From contig OZ024720.1 in assembly GCA_964016875.1 (NCBI GenBank), positions 25,485,742-25,549,741 of the forward strand: 64,000 bases of DNA, given 5' to 3'. Under the pieces are notes generated by a model that saw only the letters and a program-made list of their open reading frames with translations, ran no database searches and was not told the origin of the DNA. Positions 10,423 to 20,465 of this stretch are shown piece after piece. Made by a program: the position numbers and the translations under genes. The stretch is from Fallopia convolvulus. Taxonomy: Eukaryota; Streptophyta; Magnoliopsida; Caryophyllales; Polygonaceae. Positions within the stretch are counted from its first letter, which is position 1. Each line of letters begins with the position of its first letter.

Positions 10423-12309
10423 CACTATTTATGGCCAAGTGAGTTCGTTATTCACACGGACCATGCGACCCTTGCTTATCTTCGGAGTCAAACGACTCTA
10501 AACAGGCGCCATGCTCGGTGGGTGGAGTTTATGGAAACTTTTCCGTATATTATCGCCAACAAGAAAGGAAAGCAGAACATCGTGGCAGATGCCCTGTCAC
10601 GCAGGTATGTCCTCTTAACACAACTTCAGGCCAATTTGCTAGGGTTCTCCTTGATTAAGGAGTTATATTTGCATGATCCGTATTTTAAACCGATCATGGA
10701 GAACCTTGAGCAAAGTCGAATCCATGAGTCCTTTTTGGACAATGGATATCTCTACCGAGCCGGGAAGCTTTGCATTCCGGCCTCGTCTGTGAGGCATCTA
10801 TTGCTCAAAGAAGCTCATGATGGCCGAGGCTACTTTGGCATAGCCAAAGTTCTGGCCGCACTTCGTGAGCACTTATTTCGGCCCCACATGGCTTCGGATG
10901 TTCACAAGTATTGCCGGGGTTGTTTGCCGTGCCAAACTGCTAAATCGAGGTTTCAACCTCATGGCCTTTACACCCCCTTGTCCATTCCGGAATCCCCGTG
11001 GGAAGATCTCTCCATGGATTTTATCACGGGCCTTCCAATGACAAGGCGTGGTAAAGATTCGATCTTCGTAAGCGTGGACCGCTTCTCCAAGATGGCTCAC
11101 TTCGTGCCATGCAAACGGAACAACAATGCGACTGAAATCGCAAACTTGTTCTTTGAGCATGTCGTGAAATTACATGGCGTGCCTCGCACTATTGTTAGTG
11201 ATCGAGACACGAAATTTTATAGCCATTTTTGGAGGACGCTTTGGGGAAAGCTAGGTACACAATTACTATTTTCAACTTCATATCATCCCCAAACCGATGG
11301 TCAGACTAAGGTGACCAATCGGACCCTGGGCACCCTTCTTCGGACGGTGCTCAAACATAACCAATGCCGGTGGGAGGATCTAATACCATTTGTTGAGTTT
11401 GCTTACAACAGGTCCAAACACTCGGCAACTTGGATGACGCCGTTCGAAATTGTCTACGGCCTCAACCCCCACTCACCCATGGATCTTACCCCTCGGCCAT
11501 TGCAGAACGGCGAGCACATCGATGCCTCGAACCACGCCGACGCCATCCGCAAGTTGCACGAGCGGACACGGGTTCAATTGGAGCGTCGGGCCACTCAATA
11601 CGAGGCGCAAAACAACAAGGGTCGGAAGCGCATGGTTTTCAACCCTGGGGATCTTTTGTGGTTGCATCTTCGTAAGGATAGGTTTCCAGATTCGAGGGAG
11701 ACTAAGCTCCACCAGCGCGGCGACGGTCCTTTTCAAGTCGTGGAGCGGATCGAGGACAACGCCTACAAGCTCGACCTCGACGACAAGTATACGGTCCACT
11801 CCACTTTTAATGTTGCCGAGCTCTCCCCCTACGTTGCACCCGCTTATGAGGAAACGGGGACGTTTCCCAGCCAAGTGGGGGAGGGTGATGCGACCCCCGT
11901 CATGGATGCTAGCCAAGAGGACGACGCATTCACACTTCCCTCGGATGGCCCCATCACTTGTGCCAGGACTCGAGCAATCCAAGCCGCAACTCGGTCTCTC
12001 GTGGCGTGCCTCTCCGCAGGCCACGACGCGCCTTACATCGCTACCTCGCTCGGCACCCTCACTAGTATCGGCGCCGAGGAACCTCGCTACGAGCTCTCGG
12101 ACCAGCCGTGCCAAGGCGCGACATCCTCGAGCATTGGATCGCAAATCGAGGTCGCATCTAGCCGTCGCCAAGACCTCGGAGCATCATTTGAGGTTCTCGC
12201 ATCAGACCTCGGGAGCGAGTCCCAACTTGAGGTTCTCGGAGGCATTGGCGAACCTCAAGTTCTCGAGACCTCGCTAGCGCCGTCGCCAGCGCCCAGACGC
12301 GCGCCGTGA
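10423..12309 (+). pseudogene. Nested element RNase H end and integrase, extending into 3' LTR
   Basis: After the TAG at 10,420 the frame runs open for 628 codons. It holds the end of RNase H (HTDHATLAYL, DALSRRY), the integrase zinc domain (H...Y...CRGCLPC), the catalytic core (SMDFITGLP, VSDRDTKF, HPQTDGQTK) and a C-terminal GPF domain (GDGPFQVVERIEDNAYKLDL). There is no recognisable chromodomain. Two active-site losses are visible. The second zinc His is Tyr (TAC at 10,831), and the catalytic Glu of the D,D,E triad is Lys (AAG at 11,308). The last 141 codons, from 11,886, lie in the LTR. Confidence 0.88.
11873..11885 (+). other. Polypurine tract of nested element
   Basis: AAGTGGGGGAGGG abuts the TG of the 3' LTR, as needed for plus-strand priming. 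It lies inside the pol reading frame. Confidence 0.8.
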
Positions 12310-12836
12310 CCTCACCAGCGTCGTGTCCTTGCCTCGCCAGCGTCGCGACAACCATGTCTTGACACTCCCGGCACGATCACAGACGACCTATCCATTTTTA
12401 GTAGTTTTTTTGCATACATTCCATTATAGAACATTGCTATTGATAGTTTTATGCATTTAGGAAGTCAATTATGGGCCTTGCGCCGAACACTTTTGGATCG
12501 CACCGTTGGGCTTCTAGCTTGCACGCTAACCCTAGGCGCGCCGCCACCTTTTTAGGGTTTTCTCTAGGTTTATGCAGCCGCCTCTCTATATAAGGGAGAT
12601 TAGGCTTATGTTTTTATTCAGCACACATTTTAGGGTTTAATATAGTTGATGATTGCTCCTAATTACTCCCTTTGTGCTTGCGCCGCCACCCCTCTTCTCA
12701 AATAACTCGCAATTGCTCTCGAATTCTCTCTTGTTCGTGCCTTTTCTCAATCAATCAAGTCTTCCGCTACGCTAATCCGAGACCCAATAATCAAGCCACC
12801 GATCGATCTGAGGCATCCCATACGAGGGACGCATCA
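11886..12836 (+). repeat. 3' LTR of nested Ty3/gypsy element
   Basis: 951 bp with the same tips as the 5' LTR and no indels relative to it that I can see. TATA box at about 12,585-12,594. The first 424 bp complete the pol reading frame (TGA at 12,307-12,309). Confidence 0.93.
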
Positions 12837-12841
12837 CCTAA

Positions 12842-13553
12842 GGAACTAAAGAAGCAGAGTAGTGAACCCGAAAAGCTCCAACAAGATGATGAGGAGGAGA
12901 AAGAGGCTCCCTACATTCCGCATCCTCCTTACAAGCCTCCTCTCCCATTCCCACAAAGAAAAGCCAAGGCTCAGACTGAGAAGCAATTCGGGAAGTTCTT
13001 AGAAGTGTTGAAGAAGCTCTACATCAACATTTCATTCACCGATGCTCTTCAACAAATGTCTGCTTATGTGAAGTTCCTAAAGGAGATATTATCAAATAAG
13101 AGGAAAATTAAGGGTTGTCAAAAAGTGTCCCTTAATCAAGATTTTAGCGCCCTTGTTCAAAATAAGTTGCCACCTAAGCTTGGATACCCTGGGAGCTTTT
13201 GTGTTCCTATTGTGATTGGCAATTGCACTTACAACGCATTATGTGACTTGGGAGCTAGTGTGAGTCTGATTCCTCTTTTCATTTGCAAGAAGTTGGATCT
13301 TGGAGAACCTCAACCGGTGGATATGACTCTCTTCATGGCTGATAGATCTACTGCATCACCTACAGGTATCCTTGAGGATATCCCCATTCAGGTTGGTAAA
13401 TTCTATGTACCTGTTGATTTCATTGTTCTTGATATGCAAGCTGATTTTCCCATTCCCATTATATTAGGAAGACCTTTCTTAGCTACTGTTGGAACTCTTA
13501 TTGATGTAAAAGAGGGTGTTCTTTCTTTTTCTATTGGGGGGGGAGAAAATTGA
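12842..13553 (+). pseudogene. Athila-A gag C-terminus and aspartic protease
   Basis: This is the continuation of Athila gag after the nested element. It has AQTEKQFGKFLEVLKKLYIN and MSAYVKFLKEIL (the gag end conserved in Athila/Tat), then NKLPPKLGYPGSF and the protease active site LCDLGASVSLIPL near 13,240-13,280, then IILGRPFLATVGTLIDV. Athila proteases carry DLGA in place of the usual D-S/T-G. The frame ends at 13,553 next to an eight-G run (13,536-13,543), where a slip has occurred; the sequence continues in another frame. Confidence 0.88.
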
Positions 13554-14858
13554 GTATAATTTCACTAAAGCTATCAAGCAACCTAGACTTGAGGATGAGT
13601 TGTGCAGGTTAGATATTATAGACAGGGAAACTCAAGGAATGATGATGTCTGTGGCCACAAAAGACCCCATTGAGGGAATTTTGGGCCACCCTGAGATGTC
13701 TACTAATGGGATGGAAAGCACCATTGTTGATGTGCTAGAAGTGGATGTTCAAGATGTTGGAGAAGAATCTCATGTTGCACCTAAGGTGGAGTTGAAGCCC
13801 CTTCCATCTACATTGAGGTATGAATTTCTTGGCTCTGATTCTACATATCCTGTGATAGTAAATGCTAGCTTAAGTGATGATGAAACTGCCAAATTGCTAA
13901 AACAACTTAAGTTGCATAGAAAAGCCATAGGGTATACCATTGATGACTTGAAAGGGATCAATCCTTCTTTGTGCATGCATAGAATTTTATTAGAATATGA
14001 TCACAAGCCTTCTATTGGGCATACTCCAACATGAAAGAAGTAGTTAGAAAAGAAGTGCTGAAATTGTTAGATGCATGCATTATTTACTCTATTTCTGATA
14101 GTCCTTGGGTGAGTCATGTGCATGTTGTACCTAAAAAAGGGGCAATGACTGTTGTGAAAAATGAAAAAAATGAATTAATTCCAACTAGAACAGTCACGGG
14201 TTGGAGAATGTGTATTGACTATAGAAAACTTAATCAAGCAACCCGAAAAGATCACTTTCCCCTCCCCTTCATTGACCAAATGCTTGAAAGGTTGGCTAAA
14301 CATACCCACTTCTGTTATTTGGATGGCTATAGTGGATTTTTCCAAATCCTTATACACCCAGATGACCAGGAGAAAACTACTTTCACTTGTCCTTATGGCA
14401 CTTTTGCCTATAGGAGAATGCCCTTTGGCTTATGTAATGCTCCAGCCACCTTTCAACTGTGCATGATGAGTATTTTCTCTAATTTTATTGAAGACATCAT
14501 GGAAGTGTTTATGGGTGACTTTTCAGTATATGGTACTTCTTTTGATGCTTGTCTAGCTAACCTGTCTAGAGTTTTACAGCGTTGTGAACAAGCTAACCTT
14601 GTACTAAATTGGGAGAAATGTCACTTCATGGTAAGTGAAGTGATTGTTTTAGGCCATATGATTTCTAACCGAGGAATTGAAGTTGACAGAGCCAAGCTAG
14701 AAGTCATTGAAGGAATGCCACCACCAACTTCGGTAAAAGGGGTAAGGAGTTTCTTGGGTCATGTAGGTTTTTATAGGCGTTTCATTAAAGATTTCTCTAA
14801 AATTGCCAAACCGCTTACTAACCTGTTCTTGAAAGATGTTGAGTTCAATTTTTCCTAG
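13554..14858 (+). pseudogene. Athila-A reverse transcriptase, catalytic Asp lost
   Basis: A linker in one frame (13,554-14,034, with LKPLPSTLRYEFLG) leads by a further frameshift near 14,020 into RT proper. RT shows SPWVSHVHVVPKKGAMTVV, WRMCIDYRKLNQATRKDHFPLPFID and MPFGLCNAPATFQ. The catalytic box, normally F-M-D-D in Athila, reads FMGDF (Gly codon at 14,514-14,516), which removes one of the metal-binding aspartates. The stretch ends at TAG 14,856-14,858 (consistent with CAG to TAG). The enzyme would be inactive even without the frameshifts. Confidence 0.88.
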
Positions 14859-15296
14859 GAATGTCTAGAATCTTTTAACAAGTTGAAACAGGCATTGGTC
14901 TTAGCTCTGATAATGCAAGCCCTTGATTGGAGTCTCCCATTTGAAGTGATGTGTGATGCAAGCGATTACGCTGTGGGAGCTATGTTGGGACAAAGAAAGG
15001 ACAAGAAACTTCATGCTATCTACTATGCTAGTAGAACCTTGGATGAAGCACAGGTCAATTATGCTACAACAGAGAAGGAGCTGCTAGTTGTGGTTTTCGC
15101 CTTTGAGAAATTTCGATCCTATCTTGTAGGGGCCAAAGTCATTGTTTACACTGATTATGCCGCTTTGAGGTACCTTTTGAGCAAGAAAGATGCTAAGCTA
15201 AGGCTGATTCGTTGGATTCTGCTTCTCCAGGAATTTGACTTGGAAATTAGAGATAAAAAGGGGACTGAGAATTTGGTGGCTGATCACTTGTCTTGA
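14859..15296 (+). pseudogene. Athila-A RNase H
   Basis: Continues in the RT frame after the TAG: FEVMCDASDYAVGAMLGQRK (first catalytic Asp), YATTEKELLVVVFAFEKFR (catalytic Glu), VYTDYAALRYL and GTENLVADHLS. Residues expected of a Ty3/gypsy RNase H are present. A TGA at 15,294-15,296 (consistent with CGA to TGA) separates it from integrase. Confidence 0.85.
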
Positions 15297-16726
15297 TTGA
15301 CACAAGAGCAGATGGAATGCACAAGAGATGATTTGCCCATTGATGATTCATTCCTTTATGATCACCTTTTCAGGATTATTGAAGAACTTCTACAACTCTC
15401 TTCCTCTATAGTGCCATGGTATGCTGACTTTGTGAATTACTTGGTGTGCAGTGAAATGCATGTTGGGTTGTCATTCCAACAAAAGAAGAAATTTCTGTCT
15501 GATGTCAAGCATTACTTTTGGAATGAGCCCTTCTTATTCAAGAGATGTGCTGATGGAGTCTATAGGCGTTGTATTCCTGAAGATGAGATTGAGAGTGTCA
15601 TTGCTCATTGTCATTCATTGCCTTGTGGTGGTCATGCTAGTTCTTCAAAGACCACTGCCAAGATCCTTCAGTCTACTTTGTATTGGCCATGCATGTTTAA
15701 GGATGTTCACCGGTATATTGCTTCTTGTGATTCTTGTCAACGCACCGGTAATATCTCAAGGAGGAATGAGATGCCCTTAAACAACATTCAGGAGGTTGAG
15801 ATTTTTGATGTATGGGGAGTTGATTTCATGGGCCCATTTCCACCATCTTGCAACAATAAATACATACTTTTGGCAGTGGATTATGTGTCTAAATGGGTTG
15901 AAGCCATTGCCTCACCAACAAACGACTCTAGAGCAGTGTCTAAGTTCTTTAATAAAGTGATATTTCCGAGGTTCGGAACTCCAAGGGTTGTAATCAGTGA
16001 TGGTGGATCTCATTTCATCGAGAAGAAGTTTGAGAGCTTGTTGAAAAAGTATGGAGTTACTCACAGGATTGCCACTCCCTATCATCCACAAACGAGTGGA
16101 CAAGTAGAGGTCTCCAATCGGGAAATTAAAGCTATTTTGGAGAAAAATGTGTCCCGATCTCTAAAGGATTGGGCAATGAAGCTAGACGATGCTCTTTGGC
16201 CTATAGGACGGCATTTAAGACTCCTATTGGCACTACACCATACCGATTGATTTATGGGAAGTCTTGTCATCTTCTAGTGGAGCTTGAGCACATAGCTTAT
16301 TGGGCAGTCAAACTGTTCAATTATGACATGAAGGAAGCTGGTGAGAAGAGAATGCTTCAATTACAAGAGCTTGAAGAGCTAAGGTTAGATGCCTATGAAA
16401 ACGCCAAGATTTACAAAGAAAGAACGAAGAGATGGCATGACAAACATATACTCCCAAGAGAATTCAAGGAAGGTGAACTTGTCTTGCTATTCAATTCTAG
16501 ACTACGACTTTTCCCGGGCAAGCTAAAATCCCGATGGAGTGGTCCGTTCACAATCAAGAGAGTATTTCCCCATGGAGCCATAGAAATATGCAATGACAAA
16601 GGAGAAGTATTCAAGGTGAATGGACAAAGGCTGAAGAAGTACATCACGGGGAGCTCGATTGAGGAGACAGTTTTTGCCCTCCTCCTTAATCCGATCACTT
16701 CAATTGAAGATGGAAGGTCAAGCTAA
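15297..16726 (+). pseudogene. Athila-A integrase
   Basis: In life this enzyme would insert the cDNA into the chromosome. Visible parts: zinc domain (HCHSLPCGGH ... CDSCQR near 15,606-15,742), core with WGVDFMGPFPPS, VISDGGSHF and HPQTSGQVEVSNRE. The D,D,E triad is complete, unlike in the nested element. A single-base loss at about 16,200 shifts the frame; the sequence then continues as AYRTAFKTPIGTTPYRLIYGK and a C-terminal RWSGPFTIKRVFPHGAIE domain, to TAA 16,724-16,726. It is followed by GCGCTGGATGGGAGGCAAC, a string typical of the region after pol in Athila elements. Confidence 0.87.
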
Positions 16727-16829
16727 TGACCTTAAAAGAGCGCTGGATGGGAGGCAACTCATCAGGTACGTCTTTTTCTTTGTTTTTATTAAGTAAAAAA
16801 ACTGAAGTAATTTCGGATTGTGGTTCAAC

Positions 16830-16969
16830 CAGTCAAATCCTCGGCCTGAGACTCGACCGAGTCTCAGACCGAGTTTTTGCAATATAGTCGTGCGTGTACC
16901 AGTTAAAACCTCGGCCTGAGACTCGACCGAGTCTCAAACCGAGTTTTGCAAAAAATAAACCCCAGCCGG
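16830..16969 (+). repeat. 70-bp tandem duplication with palindrome, between pol and env-like ORF
   Basis: Two copies of a 70-bp unit, each holding the near-palindrome GAGACTCGACCGAGTCTC (16,848-16,865 and 16,918-16,935) flanked by CTCGG and CCGAG half-sites. The word is related to that in this element's U3. Confidence 0.85.
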
Positions 16970-17766
16970 AATTATAAAAAAAGATTTATTTTTATATTTT
17001 TTATTTCTCTTTTATTCCCCTTTCTACTTCTCTCTCCTCCCTCTATTCTTTCCCGATACCTGCTCTCTCTCCCCGACTCCCTCCTTCTCTCTGCCTCCAC
17101 CGACTCTCTCTCTCTCTCTCCCCCGGCCTCCCTCACACCAGCGCACCGCCCTGCACCGGCCTCCTACTCCACCGCGCCTCCCTCGGCCTGCACTGCAACC
17201 AGGCACAGCAGCCCCGTCCCACCAGCTCGAGTCGCACCAGCAAGCCAACGCTTGCGCAGCTCCGGCCACCTACAGCACCATCCCGACCACCGCACCGCCC
17301 TACTGCAGCCACCAAGCCCTTGGGTGTGGATTTGGTAAAAATCTCCCCTTTTTCCCTTAATTTCTATATCTAGGGTTTTGCTTATATTAAGCAATTTGGG
17401 AATTTTTGGCTATTATTTGCATGTTTGTTTGTTGGATTGCTATATCTAGGGTGTTGGATGGGCTAATTTGAATTGCATAAACATTATTTGTTGGAGATTT
17501 AGGGAATTATGGCTCTAAATTTAAACTCATATGCTAGGGGGAATTTTGCTAGACTTGGGTGTTCAACAAATTTGAGTTCTAAGGGTTTCTAATTGCAATT
17601 TGCTTTGCTAAGAACTTGAATTATTATTATTGTTGGTCGTCCTTGCCGGGACGACAAAGTTGCGGCACATTGTTGTTGATTGTTCTTGCCGGAACGATAC
17701 TTGTTTGGTTTTTGCTTGCTTGGTTGTGTTTGTTTTCCTTGTGTGTAGGCGATACCGGTTTTCGAG
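16970..17766 (+). other. Athila-A env-like leader with probable intron
   Basis: A pyrimidine-rich stretch (17,020-17,130, CT-repeats) leads to GTGGATTTG followed by GTAAAAATC at about 17,334. A pyrimidine-rich acceptor ending TGTGTGTAG lies at 17,739-17,747, 20 bp before an ATG. This looks like a spliced leader for the env-like mRNA. The open frame across 16,946-17,338 is low-complexity Ser/Pro/Leu and I do not call it a gene. Confidence 0.5.
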
Positions 17767-17868
17767 ATGTCTAAGCGCCAAAAGAGTATGCGAGGAAAGG
17801 TTTCTTCATCCTCTAGACCTCTAGCTCCTCCCACTCGTGTCGGCGAAACTGCTCCCGCTAGCACCTAG
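17767..17868 (+). pseudogene. Athila-A env-like ORF, first 33 codons only
   Basis: ATG 17,767 follows a good splice acceptor and begins MSKRQKSMRGKVSSSSRPLA, a basic, serine-rich start like the env-like ORF at 57,589 (MASSSRSATRAQKKRRNQ). After about 33 codons it runs into the inverted Athila-B fragment and stops at TAG 17,866-17,868. The function of Athila env-like ORFs is unknown. Confidence 0.6.
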
Positions 17869-19335
17869 GTCACACAAAGCTTTAAAACGATAAGCTCCAA
17901 TTCCAATTGTAATAGCAAACTTACCTGGGTCGCCTAGCTTTTGGGGAGCTCCAAGGATCGGACCTCATCAGTCAACTCGGACATAGACCTCTTCTTGCTC
18001 AAGATTTCTTTTTAAGAATTTTGTGTAAGCTGACATTTCGCTTAGGGCCTCAACGAATGGAATAGAAATGTTCAAGCCCTGAAGAACTTTTACAAAACGC
18101 CTAAACTTCCCTTCTGTAGAGTCTTTGGACTTCTTAGAGGGGAAGAGAAGAGTCTTCGCCGGACTCGGAACCAACACGGGCTCGAGTCATGGCGTTATCA
18201 AATCGATAAGGGGGACGTCGGTGTTGGAGAAGGGTCAGCCCGGAGGGGTCATATCGACCCTTGGGGTCGGTAACGATGTCAATCGAGACCTCGTCTTCAC
18301 CGTCGTGCTCGTTTTTCCTCGGTCTCAGCACGCTGTGGAAACTTCTTTTTGTTTCTTAAGTGTATGGATGCAATTTGTCCTCTAGGGTTTTCCTCGGGAC
18401 GACTTGGTAGTTGCCCTTGAGGTCGTGGAATTTGTGCAGCGAGGTTGCCCAATTGGGAGTTGACGCTCTTCTTCCATGTCCCTAGCTCTCCCAATTGTGT
18501 TTGTACACCTTTCATTTGATTATTGAGATCAGCCCGGACTCCATGGATTCTGTCATGAATTCCTTTCACCCAAGATGGAGGCTCTTGATAGCCCGGAGGT
18601 CTATAAGGTGCGGGCCTTCTCTCTTGTGGTGGGGGTGCACGACCTTGACTTTGATTATAATTCTCCCAAGTGGGATAATTGTTGTTCCTATCAAAACTAT
18701 TGGGTTAGTTTGGTATTGACCTCTCATGTAGTTAGCATCAACATAGGTCTCAGCGGCTCTAACTTGCTCAGTGTTAGTGCAAGAAGATGTACTATGGGCA
18801 TAAGAGCCACACTCTAGACAATGTTAAGAAGTTTTCAAAAAACTTACCTATTTCTTCAGTTTGTTGATCTCGTCTTGCATGAATTGGGCTTTGACATCTG
18901 GATCAACATCAGTGTTTGGATTGTAGAGCCTCCTATGGGGTTGTTGGGCTTGCTGTGTGCCATACATTGAATCATAATTGGTGAGTTTGTTAAGCAATGC
19001 CCATGCCTCATCGGGATCCATCTCAATAAAACCATAATCGGTATGCAGGTTGATGCAGTCTTTAGTTGTAACATTGATCCCTTGGAAGAAGATCTCCTGG
19101 AGCACATAAGGTGGTTGCCTATGGGTGTGGGGCACTATCGAAGTAACTCCTTGAATCTCTCCCAAGTCTCTAAAAATATCTCATTAGGCAGTTGGTGGTA
19201 AGATGTGATGCGCTTCTTAAGCAAGTGGGAAGAACTTTGTCATGAACAAGTCATGTAAAGCTTTCCAAGTCCTGATCGACTTAGGAGGTAGGCTATCTAA
19301 CTAGCTCAGGGCCTTTACTATAAGAGACCACTAGA
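17862..19335 (-). pseudogene. Athila-B gag and start of protease
   Basis: Read from 19,335 downward: SLPPKSIRTW and KALHDLFMTKFFP, a WERFKELLR block (19,140-19,180), YVLQEIFFQGINV, FIEMDPDEAWALLNKLTNYD, MKGIHDRIHGVRADLNNQ, LGNLAAQIPRPQGQLPSRP, then GKFRRFVKVLQGLNISIPFVEALSEM and GAPQKLGDPGKFAITIG, ending at ALCDLGAS (about 17,862-17,880). These are the gag and protease landmarks of Athila/Tat elements. Several stops and frame changes break it. Confidence 0.75.
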
Positions 19336-19439
19336 AGGCTTCAACAAAATTGCAGGCTCGGTACCGACCAATGTGAGCTTGTTAACGAGGTATATGGGTT
19401 TTAAGATCGACTCACAAGCGAGAGAAAAATCTATGACTA

Positions 19440-20465
19440 GGGTCTTACCACAACATAGTCATTCAATCAAACAATATTAATTATATATATCATGCCTCTA
19501 AACACAAGTAATCCGTTTGCGTTGAATAAACAAGCAAATCAATCAACTTTCATAAATTATTTCGCTTTATCTACTTATTTTGATCTAAAGTTCTCAACTT
19601 TCGTCTCAAACTTATCTGTTATTCAAGCTCACAGCTTTCTCTTTCAATCAAGTCACAAACATGAATTACTTCAACTTTCATCAAAGTATAAGCACAAAGT
19701 TCATTCAATCACATCATCATTCATGCACAACTATGTTGGGTTTTTACCCCAACTCTAGAATAAAAGACTACTCACTCATGGTTGAGAAAGAACAAACAAA
19801 ACAATTTAAAGAAAATTAAAAGCTTACTTGAATTCAAACACAAACTTGTCTTCAACACAAACTTAGAACACAAGGAATCTCAAACAATCCTCTTCCTTAC
19901 GCTACAAGCAAAAAAAATAAAACTAGGAGAGAGCCTTTTAACTTGTCTAAACAAGGGTATTTATACTAAAACATCTATCTAAAGAGTTACCTTAAAGAAT
20001 AAAAAACTTATAAACATAAAAGATCTCGGAATATCTATCATTAAACGCACTAAGTCGGTCATGTACTACCGACACGGGGCCTCGGTACCGACACCATCAA
20101 GGTCGATAGTACTATGGAATTTTACTCTTGGAAGGTTCGGTACCGATCCATGGAAAGTCGGTAACGATCCTTGTCTTTAGTCTTGTTCTCTTCTTATTCT
20201 TCACCTTTTTCTTGGACTTGTTGGGATTTCTTCTTATGCCTTCTTCTCTTCCTCCTCCTAGAGTGCTTCTCTCTTTCAATGTCCTCCAATGCTCCAAATC
20301 CACTTCAACAACTACAAATAAACATAAAACTAGCGTAATTTTCATACTTTTCACAAAATATGCAAAATATACTAAAAAGACAAACAACACACACGAAAAC
20401 ACATCTAAACAAGACCTAAAAACCTAGAACAACACACTAAAACAAAGCTAAGAACATGGACATCA
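19440..20465 (-). repeat. Athila-B LTR
   Basis: The minus strand starts TGATGTCC at 20,465, like TGATGTCT of the solo LTR. U3 contains TCGGTACCGA palindromes at 20,082-20,091 and 20,137-20,146 within a cluster (20,053-20,169). TATAAATA lies at 19,959-19,966, about 500 bp from the start. The inner boundary near 19,440 is uncertain and I could not find a primer site. Confidence 0.6.

Larger units (their letters stand above)
3150..12836 (+). mobile_element. Ty3/gypsy (chromovirus-like, CRM-like?) retrotransposon nested in Athila-A gag
   Basis: A complete copy: 951-bp LTRs at 3,150-4,100 and 11,886-12,836 (TGATGCG...CGCATCA), flanked by the perfect 5-bp duplication CCTAA (3,145-3,149 and 12,837-12,841). 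It has a tRNA-Met-type primer site, a polypurine tract, and gag-protease-RT-RNase H-integrase in one frame. Removing the element and one CCTAA restores the Athila gag frame. The two LTRs have equal length and differ by roughly 30-35 substitutions by eye (about 3-4%), so the insertion is fairly recent. The integrase resembles plant chromoviruses without a classical chromodomain, and its frame runs on into the 3' LTR, a feature I associate with the CRM group. That clade call is tentative. Confidence 0.92.
71..17866 (+). mobile_element. Athila-type Ty3/gypsy retrotransposon (Athila-A), nested and 3'-truncated
   Basis: The order is LTR, primer site TGGCACCGTTGCCGGGGA, gag, aspartic protease, reverse transcriptase, RNase H, integrase, long spacer and the start of an env-like ORF. 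This is the Athila plan, and the gag, protease and integrase sequences fit it. The element is split at 3,150-12,841 by a complete second Ty3/gypsy element. On the right it is cut within its env-like ORF by an inverted Athila fragment at about 17,862, so there is no 3' LTR. It carries several frameshifts and at least six in-frame stops and cannot encode a working polyprotein. Confidence 0.85.
17862..20465 (-). mobile_element. Athila-B: inverted, truncated Athila-type element
   Basis: On the minus strand: LTR (20,465 down to about 19,440), then gag (19,335-18,180), the gag/protease boundary, and the protease active site, where it ends. The cut is at D-L-G-A-S, sharing GCTAGC with the env-like ORF of Athila-A. 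Nothing of RT or integrase remains. It could be an insertion later truncated, or an inversion joined through that six-base identity. Confidence 0.75.

Noticed and set aside
16946..17338. 130-residue Ser/Pro/Leu-rich frame
   Set aside because: Low-complexity CT-rich leader ending in a probable splice donor; no family resemblance.
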